A stretch of 64,000 nucleotides of DNA from Rhodocyclaceae bacterium (GTDB lineage: Bacteria; Pseudomonadota; Gammaproteobacteria; Burkholderiales; Rhodocyclaceae), in NCBI GenBank assembly GCA_030681195.1, contig JAUXXJ010000012.1:186001-250000 (forward strand), given 5' to 3'. The position numbers and the translations under genes are program-made. Of the stretch, positions 42,651 through 50,929 are shown in pieces. Every line of letters begins with the position of its first letter. The first letter of the stretch is position 1. The notes under the pieces are model-generated. The model ran no database searches, was not told the DNA's origin, and saw nothing but the letters and a program-made list of their open reading frames with translations.

Positions 42651-44299
42651 GGGCGGTTCTCCTTCGGACGGATCAGGTCGGTGAGCGCTTCGACCGCATA
42701 GTCGACGGCGTTGCGCATGGGATAGAGGATGGTGGGGGCACCGAGGTGCTTGAGGGCGACGCCCTCGAAGTCTTCGCGCGCCACGATGGCGACTTCGCCG
42801 GGAAAGTTGTGTTCGCGCAGAGCCTGCAACAAACTGCGATTGGAGGCGATATCCGGCAGCGTACTGACCACCCAGCGGGTCTGTGCCAGCGGCAGGCTTT
42901 CGAGAAACTCGGCGGCCACGCCATCGCCATAACGCACCGCCAGCCCATGGCGACGCATGGCCCGCGCCACCTCGGGATCGAATTCGACGCCGAGCACTTT
43001 CAGTCCCTCTTCCTTCAGCCCGAGCGCGAGGCGGCCGCCATAACGGCCGAGACCGAAGACAATCACATCGGCCTCTTTCAGGTCGTGCCGTTCGGTCGCC
43101 ACGGCCAGTTCGCGGAACGGCCGCCGGCGCTCGAACCAGCCCAGCCAGGGCGCAAGCTTTTCATAGAGCGGATGGGAATAGAGGATCATGTAGGTCGACA
43201 GCGCAATCGTCGTAATACCGACCAGCGTGGTCAGCCCCAGCGCTTCCTTGCCGACATGGCCGAGCGTGATGCCCATGGCGACGAAGATGATCGAGAACTC
43301 GCTGATCTGCGCCACCGTCAGGCCGCACAGGAATCCCGTGCGCTTGCGATAGCCCATGTAGCCCATGATCGCCATGACGATCAGCGGGTTGCCGATCAGC
43401 ACGAACAGGGAAAGGATCACCGCCGGCCAGAGCTCCTCACCGAGCGTGGAAAAATCGAGCTTGGCACCCAGGTCGATGAAGAAGAACAGCAGCAGGAAAT
43501 CGCGGATGCCGGTGAGGCGCGCGTTGATGGCATCGCGATAGTGGGTCGAGGCCAGCGAGAAGCCCGCCAGGAAGGCGCCAGCCTCCTTGGAAAAACCGGC
43601 CCACTCGCCCAGCGCCGCCAGCCCGGTGCCCCAGGCGATGGCGAAGACCAGCAGCAGTTCCTGCGAGCGCGCCATCAGATCCACCACCTTCGGCAGCACA
43701 TAGCGCATCAGCAAATAAATGGCGACGGCGGCAGCGACGACGCGGCCGACCAGCGAGACCGCAATCTCGGCCATGCCTGCCTCGTCACTGCCGCGCAGGG
43801 CGCTCATCGCCATCATTGCCAGCACCACCGCCAAATCCTGCACAATCAGAAAACCCACCGCGATGCGCCCGTGCAGCGAGTCGATCTCGCGCTTGTCGGA
43901 GAGCAGCTTGACGATGATGATGGTGCTGGAAAACGTCAGCGCCACCGCGACGTAGATCGCCTCCATCATGCTCTTGCCGAGCAGCAAAATGATTGCGAAG
44001 CCGATGATGATGGTGAAGGTAAGTTGGCCTAGCCCCGTCGCCAGCGCCACCGGGCCGATGTGGCGGATGTGCTGCAGGTCGAGCTTCAGCCCGACGACGA
44101 AGAGCAGAATGGCCACGCCGATTTGTGCCAGCAAGTCGATCTGGTCGTGGGCGGTGACGATGCCGAACACCGCCGGTCCGGCGACGATGCCGACCACGAT
44201 GTAGGCGATCAGCACCGGCTGACGCAGCCACAGGGAAACCGCGCCAGCCGCCGCCGATATCAGCAATAACAGTGCGAATTCGCTAAACGCTCCGAGCAT
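42647..44299 (-). CDS. Kef/CPA2-type cation:proton antiporter with TrkA-N domain
   Basis: A 550-residue protein. The membrane part (about 1-380) has 12-13 helices and the CPA2 features ILLFVVGLKLDLQ and FLIVQDLAVV, with acidic residues in the transport core. A C-terminal TrkA-N nucleotide-binding domain begins near 415 (VIVFGLGRYGGRLALGL). It resembles KefB/KefC/YbaL potassium efflux systems gated by nucleotides or glutathione adducts. ATG 44299 has a good GGGAGGAAAGC leader. The unusually long frame upstream of it is only antisense shadow of trkH. It lies between two potassium uptake genes. Confidence 0.9.
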   Translation of the reverse strand: MLGAFSEFALLLLISAAAGAVSLWLRQPVLIAYIVVGIVAGPAVFGIVTAHDQIDLLAQIGVAILLFVVGLKLDLQHIRHIGPVALATGLGQLTFTIIIGFAIILLLGKSMMEAIYVAVALTFSSTIIIVKLLSDKREIDSLHGRIAVGFLIVQDLAVVLAMMAMSALRGSDEAGMAEIAVSLVGRVVAAAVAIYLLMRYVLPKVVDLMARSQELLLVFAIAWGTGLAALGEWAGFSKEAGAFLAGFSLASTHYRDAINARLTGIRDFLLLFFFIDLGAKLDFSTLGEELWPAVILSLFVLIGNPLIVMAIMGYMGYRKRTGFLCGLTVAQISEFSIIFVAMGITLGHVGKEALGLTTLVGITTIALSTYMILYSHPLYEKLAPWLGWFERRRPFRELAVATERHDLKEADVIVFGLGRYGGRLALGLKEEGLKVLGVEFDPEVARAMRRHGLAVRYGDGVAAEFLESLPLAQTRWVVSTLPDIASNRSLLQALREHNFPGEVAIVAREDFEGVALKHLGAPTILYPMRNAVDYAVEALTDLIRPKENRP

Positions 44300-44320
44300 G
44301 CTTTCCTCCCAATTTTGTTG

Positions 44321-44370
44321 CGCCGTCCCGCCATCCCGAAAAGGGATTCCCTGCGGTCGCGCCGACTTTT
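44321..44370 (-). repeat. Dispersed repeat, long split form with a different middle (copy C)
   Basis: Flanks GCCGTCCCGCCA and GCGCCGACTTTT are intact, but the 25-base middle differs from copies A and B and contains ATCCC-GAAAA-GGGAT, again a short hairpin. It sits between the Kef-type gene start and the trkH stop (about 20 bases away). Confidence 0.88.
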
Positions 44371-44391
44371 TACGGAATTGACCAGCGCCGC

Positions 44392-45849
44392 CTATTTCCG
44401 CCAGAAGGCGGGGCTCAGCACCACGAGCAAGGTAAACAACTCCAGTCGCCCGAGCACCATGGCAAAGGAGCATACCCAAGTCTGAAAATCGGTCAACGAA
44501 GAAAAGTTGCTGGCCGGGCCGACTTCGCCCAGGCCCGGACCGGTGTTGTTGAGCGTCGCCACAATCGCCGAGAAGGCAGTCACGATGTCGAGCCCGCTCG
44601 CCGACATGAGCAGGGTCAGCGAGACGATGATCGCCATGTAGATGAAGCTGAAGGCCAGCACGGCATGCAGCACGCCGTCCGGCACGACGCTGCCACCGAG
44701 GCGGACCGGATGCACCGCCCGCGGGTGCATGGCGCGCAGGATCTCGCGATTGACCTGCTTGTAGAGAATGATCGCGCGCATCATCTTGATGCCGCCGCCG
44801 GTCGAACCGGAGCAGGCGTAGAAGCTGCCAAGGAAGAGAATCCACAACTGGCCGAACATCGGCCAGGCCGCATAGTCGGTGGTAGCAAAACCGAGCGAGG
44901 TGGCCAGCGAGATGCAGTGGAAAGCCACATAGCGCAGCGCCGTCCAGACGCTCTCATAGACGTCGAAGACCATCAGGTAGGCGGTCAATCCGACGATGCT
45001 GAGCGCCATTACGCCGAGGTAGAACGGAATCTCGGCATCGCGCAGGTAGGGCCTGGGGCTACGCTGGTGCAGGGCCAGGAAATGGGTCGCGTAATTGATG
45101 CCGGACAGCAGCGCAAAGCCCATCGCGATCAGCTCGATCGACAGGCTGTTGAAGTGGCCGAGACTGGCGTCCTTGGTCGAAAAGCCGCCCAGGCCCATGA
45201 CGCTGAAGGCGTGCATCAGCGCATCCCACTTCTCCATGTCGGCGGCGATGAAGGCCAGGGCGCAGGCAATCGTGAGAATGATGTAGACGACCCACAGCCC
45301 GCGTGCCGTTTCGGCAATGCGCGGCGTCAGGCTGGATTCCTTCATCGGCCCGGGGACTTCCGCCTTGAACAACTGACGGCCGCCAATGCCGAGCAGCGGC
45401 AGGATCGCAACGGCCAGCACGATGACACCCAAGCCGCCCAACCAATGCATGAAGGTGCGCCAGAAGTTGATCGAAATCGGCAGGTGATCGAGGCCGGAGA
45501 GCAGGGTCGAGCCTGTCGCTGTTAATCCAGAGGTCGCCTCGAAGTAGGCGTCGGTAAAGCTCAGGCCCGGAAGGTGGATCAGCAGCGGCAGGGCACCAAA
45601 AAAGGGCAGAATCGTCCAGGTCAGCGCCACCAGCAGAAAGCCATCGCGCACGCGCAATTCGGCGGTGCCACCGCGACTGGCGCCGAGCCACAGGAGCAAC
45701 CCGCAGAACAGGGTGATGGCGATCGCTTCGTCATAGGCGGTTTGCGCCCCGTCATTGAACGAGATCGACACCCCCAGCGGTGCCAGCATGGCAATGCCGA
45801 AGATCGAAATGATGACGCCGAGGGCGCGGAAAACAGGCAGGAAGCGCAT
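44392..45849 (-). CDS. trkH: Trk-type potassium uptake channel subunit (second copy)
   Basis: A 485-residue paralogue of the protein at 36811, with all four filter loops (SGLTATGSTLLSG, VMGLGGFSTKD, CSGSTGGGIKMMR, LNNTGPGLG). The two copies share exact length and large identical blocks, for example GPMKESSLTPRIAETA against GPMKETSLTPRIAETA, which implies duplication within the lineage. It ends a likely ntrY-ntrX-trkA-trkH transcription unit: trkA is nine bases upstream. Confidence 0.94.
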   Translation of the reverse strand: MRFLPVFRALGVIISIFGIAMLAPLGVSISFNDGAQTAYDEAIAITLFCGLLLWLGASRGGTAELRVRDGFLLVALTWTILPFFGALPLLIHLPGLSFTDAYFEATSGLTATGSTLLSGLDHLPISINFWRTFMHWLGGLGVIVLAVAILPLLGIGGRQLFKAEVPGPMKESSLTPRIAETARGLWVVYIILTIACALAFIAADMEKWDALMHAFSVMGLGGFSTKDASLGHFNSLSIELIAMGFALLSGINYATHFLALHQRSPRPYLRDAEIPFYLGVMALSIVGLTAYLMVFDVYESVWTALRYVAFHCISLATSLGFATTDYAAWPMFGQLWILFLGSFYACSGSTGGGIKMMRAIILYKQVNREILRAMHPRAVHPVRLGGSVVPDGVLHAVLAFSFIYMAIIVSLTLLMSASGLDIVTAFSAIVATLNNTGPGLGEVGPASNFSSLTDFQTWVCSFAMVLGRLELFTLLVVLSPAFWRK

Positions 45850-45858
45850 GCGCGTACC

Positions 45859-47286
45859 TCAGAAAAACATGAAGCCGACCTGGAACAGCTTCTCCACTTC
45901 CTTGACCTGCGCCTTGCGCGTGCAGAACACGATCACATGGTCGCCGGATTCGATCACCGTGTCGTGATGCGGGATGATGACACGCTGATCGGTCTTGCCT
46001 CTGGGCATGCCGTCGCCGCCGATGATGTCGAAGGGCTCGGTCTGGCGCACCAGGGCGCCGATGTGCACACCCTTTATCACGGGCAATTCCTCAATGCGGC
46101 GCCCGACCACCTTGGAGCTTTTCATGTCGCCGTGGGCAATCAGTTCAAGCGCCTCGGCCGCGCCACGGCGCAGGCTGTGCACACGCACCACGTCGCCGCG
46201 CCGCACATGGCTCAGCAGCGGGCCGATGGACACCTGTGCGGGCGACAGGCCGATGTCGATCGGACCGCCCTGCACCATGTCGGCATAGGCGCGGCGGTTG
46301 ATCAGTGCCAATACCCGCTTGCAACCGAGTCGCTTGGCCAGTGAGGCGGCCATGATGTTGTCTTCGTCGTCGTTGGTGAGCGCGAGAAACATGTCCATTT
46401 CGTCGATGTTCTCTTCGATCAGCACATTCTCGTCAGTCGCTTCGCCTGCCAGCACCAGCGCATCCTTGAGCTTGCCCGCAATCATCTCGGCCCGATCACG
46501 ATTGCGTTCGACAATCTTGATCTGGTAACGCGATTCAAGTTGGGCGGCAATACGCGCGCCGATATTGCCGCCGCCGGCGATCATGATGCGCCGCACCGGC
46601 TGCTGCATGCGCCGCAACTCGCGCATCACCGGGCGCATGTGCTCGGCCGCTGCCAGCACGAATACCTCATCGCCGGGTTCGACAACGGTGTGGCCATCCG
46701 GCTCAATCGGCTGATGCTCGCGAAAAATTGCAGCAATGCGCGTGTCGATGCCGGTCGGCAGATGCTCGCGCAGGGTGCGAATCGGCTTGCCGATCAGCAA
46801 TCCACCGGTGTAGGCGCGCACGGCGACGAGCACCACACGACCGCCGGCAAATTCGAGCACCTGCAAGGCCTCGGGATATTCGATCAGCTTGGAGATGTAG
46901 TCGGTAATGTCCTGCTCAGGGCAAATGGCGTAATCGACCGCAAAGTTCTCGTTCGACAGCAGGACCGGATCGAGAAAGTCGGGGGAACGCAAGCGCGCAA
47001 TGCGCGTGGTGACATTGAACAGGCTGCGCGCAATCTTGCAGGCCACCAAATTGGTCTGGTCGGACTGGGTGACAGCGACAAGCATTTCGCAATCCTCAAT
47101 GCCCGCCTCCTTGAGAACGGAGGGATAAGCGGCATTACCGGTCAGTGTGCGGACATCCAGGTGATCGGCCAGTTGGGCAAGGCTCTCGCGATTCTGGTCA
47201 ATGATGGTGATGTCGTTGGCCTCGGACGACAGCGCCTCTGCGACACTGGCACCGACCTGGCCGGCGCCGAGAATCAGGATGCGCAT
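45859..47286 (-). CDS. trkA: Trk system potassium regulatory protein TrkA
   Basis: A 475-residue cytoplasmic gating protein with two RCK repeats. Each has an NAD(H)-binding Rossmann motif: ILGAGQVGASVAEAL near 4 and IAGGGNIGARIAAQL near 236, each followed by a TrkA-C domain (about 140-220 and 370-455). It assembles under TrkH and opens it in response to bound nucleotide. It overlaps the NtrX-like gene by 13 bases, as in many betaproteobacteria, and precedes the second trkH. Confidence 0.95.
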   Translation of the reverse strand: MRILILGAGQVGASVAEALSSEANDITIIDQNRESLAQLADHLDVRTLTGNAAYPSVLKEAGIEDCEMLVAVTQSDQTNLVACKIARSLFNVTTRIARLRSPDFLDPVLLSNENFAVDYAICPEQDITDYISKLIEYPEALQVLEFAGGRVVLVAVRAYTGGLLIGKPIRTLREHLPTGIDTRIAAIFREHQPIEPDGHTVVEPGDEVFVLAAAEHMRPVMRELRRMQQPVRRIMIAGGGNIGARIAAQLESRYQIKIVERNRDRAEMIAGKLKDALVLAGEATDENVLIEENIDEMDMFLALTNDDEDNIMAASLAKRLGCKRVLALINRRAYADMVQGGPIDIGLSPAQVSIGPLLSHVRRGDVVRVHSLRRGAAEALELIAHGDMKSSKVVGRRIEELPVIKGVHIGALVRQTEPFDIIGGDGMPRGKTDQRVIIPHHDTVIESGDHVIVFCTRKAQVKEVEKLFQVGFMFF

Positions 47287-48542
47287 TCTTCGGCTTCTTT
47301 GGACGTATTGCGCAGGCCGAGGTCTTTTAGCTTGCGATAAAGGTGGGTACGCTCAAGGCCGGTCTTTTCGGCCAGCCGCGTCATGCTGCCGCCTTCAAGC
47401 TTGAGGTGGTGTTCGAAGTAGAGGCGCTCGAATATCTCACGTGCCTCGCGCAGCGGCAACGTGAGCATTTCCGGCAGCAGGCCGGGCGGTACGTCGGGCA
47501 ACAGATCGGCACCTGGGGTGAGCAGATGCTGCACGTCCTCGGCCGTAATTTCCTCGTCGAGCGCGGCCAGCGCCAGCGACTTGATGGTGCTCTTTAGCTG
47601 CGGATAGCCTTCCGGCCATGCCTGCTGGCGCAGGGCATTCTGGGCAGCCACCGAGAGCCGGCGCGGCGGGGTTTCGCCCGCCTCAACCATCTGGGTGAGC
47701 AGATGGGTGGCCAGATCGGGCACATCGTCCTTCAACTCGGCGAAGGACGGCAGGCCGACGCTGACATCGAACAGCTTGTTGAGCAGCGACTCTTCCCACC
47801 CAAGGGCGGTGAGGCCGGGCACATCGCAGGTGGTGGCGACCGCCAAGCGCAGATTATGGCGCTCCAGGCGCTCGAAGACGAAGGCAAGATTCTTCTGCTG
47901 CAGGCGCGAGAGACGAGACAGCTCGGCGCAATACAGCACCCCGCCATTCGACTGTTCGAGCATTTCGAGCGTCAGCGGCGTGGAATCATTGCCGAGATCG
48001 ATCCAGGCCTTGCCGGCCGGTTGCAGACTGCGCGCCGCCAGTTCAACGACCGAGGCATGCGGTGCCCGCAGCAGCACACTGCGGCTCTTGGCCACCACCT
48101 GCTCCAGACGTTTGCGCAAATCCTTCAGCGGCGCCGAACGCGGAAAGGCCATCAGGGACAAAGCGCCAGCGGTCTTGGGTACACGTTCAAGGGCCTGCTT
48201 GACGCTGGCCAGCAGCTTCTGCATGCCGATGGGCTTTTCGAGAAACCCCACCGCACCAATTTTGGTGGCTTCGACCGCCGTATCGATGGTGGCATGACCG
48301 GACATCATCACCACCGGCATGTTGAGCTGGCCATTGGCCGCCCATTCGCGTAGCAGGGTCACGCCATCGGTATCGGGCATCCAGATGTCGAGCAAGACCA
48401 GATCAGGACGGCGTGCTTCACGCCAGGCACGCGCCGTGGTGGCGTTCTCGCAGGTGGCAACATCATGCCCCTCGTCAGTAAGAATCTCCGAGAGGAGTTC
48501 GCGGATGCCGACTTCGTCGTCGATGACCAGTATTTGTGGCAT
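47274..48542 (-). CDS. NtrX-like response regulator with degenerate AAA+ domain
   Basis: A 422-residue regulator. The receiver (1-120) has acidic pocket DDE and phospho-Asp in LVLLDIWMPDTDG near 53. The middle (about 140-330) corresponds to the sigma54-activating AAA+ domain but has lost Walker A (the position reads LLRAPHASVVE) and the GAFTGA loop; only GGVLYCAELSRLSRLQQKNL recalls Walker B. A Fis-type helix-turn-helix remains (MTRLAEKTGLERTHLYRKLK near 395). It should bind DNA and respond to phosphorylation but not hydrolyse ATP or activate sigma54. It is 24 bases downstream of ntrY. Confidence 0.88.
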   Translation of the reverse strand: MPQILVIDDEVGIRELLSEILTDEGHDVATCENATTARAWREARRPDLVLLDIWMPDTDGVTLLREWAANGQLNMPVVMMSGHATIDTAVEATKIGAVGFLEKPIGMQKLLASVKQALERVPKTAGALSLMAFPRSAPLKDLRKRLEQVVAKSRSVLLRAPHASVVELAARSLQPAGKAWIDLGNDSTPLTLEMLEQSNGGVLYCAELSRLSRLQQKNLAFVFERLERHNLRLAVATTCDVPGLTALGWEESLLNKLFDVSVGLPSFAELKDDVPDLATHLLTQMVEAGETPPRRLSVAAQNALRQQAWPEGYPQLKSTIKSLALAALDEEITAEDVQHLLTPGADLLPDVPPGLLPEMLTLPLREAREIFERLYFEHHLKLEGGSMTRLAEKTGLERTHLYRKLKDLGLRNTSKEAEECAS

Positions 48543-48566
48543 GGGTTCAGGTGGGATTTTTTTCCA

Positions 48567-50351
48567 TTATGCCGCGTCGTTGTCTGCCCGTGGGGGCAGA
48601 ACTGCGGGTAAATGCACGCGTACTTCAGCGCCGCCGCCTTGTTCTGCCGGCAAATTGCTCAGCGTGATGCGGCCACCATGGTCCTCGATGATCTTTTTGA
48701 CAATCGCCAAGCCAAGACCAGTGCCCTTCGGTTTGGTCGTCACGTAGGGTTCGAAAGCGCGCGCCAGAATCTCCGGCGGAAAGCCTGGGCCGCCGTCGCG
48801 CACGGCCAGCCATGGTCCGCGCGCATCAGTACCGGTGAAAACTTGCACCTGTGCCGTCTCGCCAGCGCCGACTTTTTCATGCATCGCCTCACCGGCATTC
48901 TTGATCAGGTTGTGCAGCACCTGGCGCATCTGGTCGGCATCGGCCTGCACATGGGGCAGATCTTCCGTCAGATGTGTCCGGATCGCGGTTGGTCCATCAA
49001 GGTAGAGATCGGCCACTTCGTCAATCAGTGCATTGAGATCCAGCGCCACTGGCTTGGGCGGTGGCATGCGCGCATAGTCGCGGAAATCATTGACCATGTT
49101 TTTCATTGCCTCGACCTGCTCGACAATGGTGCGCGTGGCACGGCCCAACATGGCCGCATCGGTCGGGTTCAGTTTGTCAGCGAGCTTCATCTGCAGACGT
49201 TCGGCCGAGAGCTGGATGGGGGTCAGCGGATTCTTGATCTCATGCGCCAGACGCTGCGCCACTTCGCCCCAGACGGCAGCCCGCTGGGCACTCTCGCGTT
49301 CGATCCGCGCCTGTTCGAGCTGGATGGTCATCTCGTTGAACGAGCGCGTCAGCACACCCAGTTCGTCGTCGGTTTCCAGCACCGCACGTGGCGTCAGGTC
49401 GCCCGCCGCCACGGCGCGCGTGCCTTCAGCGAGCATCAGCAGCGGTTTGGCAAGTCGTGCCGCAAGGAAGAAGGCCAGGGCCAGGGCGACGAACAGGGCC
49501 AGCAACAAGGCAAAGGTCAGCGTCAGTGTGTACAAACGCTTCAAGCCGCTGCGGCCCAGTTGCAATTCCTGATAATCACGGTGGGCCTCTTCGACCAGCG
49601 CGGCACTTTGCGTAATGGCAGCGGACACCGGTTGTTCGAGCTGCAAGATCTGGGTTTCGCCACTCAGGCGGTAGGAGGTGACCGGCACCAGCGCGCGCAC
49701 CACCAGCCCGGTAGCGGTATCGCCATCGACGTGGGTGATGCCAGTGCCGAGGCGTGCCTGGCGCAACTGGCCCATCGAAGGCAGCGCGGGCAGTACGCCC
49801 TGCAAATCGCCGCTGCTGTTGGCCACCAGATGACCACTGGTGGTCAGGAGTTGCAGGGTTTGCACGCCAGATTGTTCGCGCAGGCGGTTGAGCAACACGG
49901 GGCCGACCGATGGGGCATCGCTCAGTTCGTAGGCCATGGCCCGCCCTTTGGCCAGCAGATCAGCCTGCATCGCATCGAGCACGCCACGGCCGAGATCAAG
50001 GCCGCCATCCAGCGCTGCCTCGACCCGCACATCGAACCAGGAATCGATGCTCTTGACGGCAAACTGCATCGACACGGCATACACCAGCACCCCGGGCACG
50101 ACTGCCATCAAGGCCAGCATCAGCAGGAGGCGCGATTTGAGCTTGGCACCAAAAACCCCTTGGCGATATTCGCGAAAAAGATTGCGTACCTGAGTCGCCA
50201 CGAGGATCAGCAATACCAGCGCTGCCAGGGCACTCATGCCAATCAAGAGCGGCGTATGGCGGGCGAACAGCGTCGTGTCGGCACTGGCGCTCGCCAGCAG
50301 GAACACCAGAACCGCAGACAACCCGGCGGCGACGGCAAGAACGATCTTCAT
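48567..50351 (-). CDS. ntrY: NtrY-like sensor histidine kinase
   Basis: A 594-residue membrane kinase. Helices at about 5-25, 36-55 and 75-95, an extracytoplasmic or linker sensor region (100-275), another helix near 285-305, HAMP (about 305-360), HisKA with AHEIKNPLTPIQLSAERLQ near 385, and HATPase with NLIKNAGEAM and GTGLGLAIVKKI. NtrY proteins sense nitrogen or redox state and phosphorylate NtrX. One dispersed-repeat copy encodes KVGAGETA directly after the N-box ([15 protein letters not shown]). It overlaps the DUF4390 gene by four bases. Confidence 0.92.
   Translation of the reverse strand: MKIVLAVAAGLSAVLVFLLASASADTTLFARHTPLLIGMSALAALVLLILVATQVRNLFREYRQGVFGAKLKSRLLLMLALMAVVPGVLVYAVSMQFAVKSIDSWFDVRVEAALDGGLDLGRGVLDAMQADLLAKGRAMAYELSDAPSVGPVLLNRLREQSGVQTLQLLTTSGHLVANSSGDLQGVLPALPSMGQLRQARLGTGITHVDGDTATGLVVRALVPVTSYRLSGETQILQLEQPVSAAITQSAALVEEAHRDYQELQLGRSGLKRLYTLTLTFALLLALFVALALAFFLAARLAKPLLMLAEGTRAVAAGDLTPRAVLETDDELGVLTRSFNEMTIQLEQARIERESAQRAAVWGEVAQRLAHEIKNPLTPIQLSAERLQMKLADKLNPTDAAMLGRATRTIVEQVEAMKNMVNDFRDYARMPPPKPVALDLNALIDEVADLYLDGPTAIRTHLTEDLPHVQADADQMRQVLHNLIKNAGEAMHEKVGAGETAQVQVFTGTDARGPWLAVRDGGPGFPPEILARAFEPYVTTKPKGTGLGLAIVKKIIEDHGGRITLSNLPAEQGGGAEVRVHLPAVLPPRADNDAA
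48853..48876 (-). repeat. Dispersed 24-mer inside ntrY
   Basis: A perfect GAG-type sense copy encoding KVGAGETA between the N-box and the next strand of the ATPase fold. Confidence 0.94.
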
Positions 50352-50929
50352 TTATCGATCGCCACGAATTCCCATCGATACGCCCTCGCCTCGACGCGCC
50401 AGTCGCGATCGGCCAAGGCATCGACCTGTAGCGGCTTGGGCAACTGCTCGTGATCCATGGAAAGCCGCACGGCCGCAAGGTAGATTTCACCCGCCCGCAG
50501 TTGCCCCTTATCCACCACATGCAGCCGGGCAACCCGCCCGAGACTCGCCAAAACCTCGTCCAGCGACTCGAAGTTCTGGTGCAGTCCGTTGATCGAGAGG
50601 CGGTACTGGCGCGTCAGCGCCTGATAGGTAAGGCGATAGTTCAAGACGCGTCCGGCGATGTGCTCATCCACCCAGTACTTGCGTTTTCTCTCCAAGGTGA
50701 ACTCAAGACGGAAATTGAGCGGTACACCGCGACTAACCGCTTCTTCCAACCGTGCGCCCAACTGAATTTTGAAGCGCGCCGTGAGCGCCTGCCCCTGCTC
50801 ATCCGGCACCAATTGTGCCTGCTCCGGCTCGATGCTGCCCGCCAGCACGGCACCCACGCACAGGCTCGCCACCAAGCCCAGCAAGGGCCTAAGCAGTTTT
50901 CTCCAGCAGGGCGTAATAGAAACCATCAT
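50348..50929 (-). CDS. DUF4390 protein
   Basis: A 193-residue protein with an N-terminal hydrophobic signal segment ([20 protein letters not shown], about residues 10-30) and the DUF4390 core: ALTARFKIQLGARLEEAVSRG, then LEFTLERKRKYWVDEHIAG and LTYQALTRQYRLSINGLHQNF. It is probably exported to the periplasm. The gene is conserved between rsmB and ntrY in betaproteobacteria; function unknown. Start ATG 50929 lies inside the 3' end of rsmB (about 40 bases overlap). Confidence 0.85.
   Translation of the reverse strand: MMVSITPCWRKLLRPLLGLVASLCVGAVLAGSIEPEQAQLVPDEQGQALTARFKIQLGARLEEAVSRGVPLNFRLEFTLERKRKYWVDEHIAGRVLNYRLTYQALTRQYRLSINGLHQNFESLDEVLASLGRVARLHVVDKGQLRAGEIYLAAVRLSMDHEQLPKPLQVDALADRDWRVEARAYRWEFVAIDK

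Noticed and set aside
42647..44845. Very long frame extending the Kef-type gene upstream through the split repeat
   Set aside because: The extension reads offset through the trkH gene and has no hydrophobic pattern; the ATG at 44299 with a strong ribosome site is the real start.
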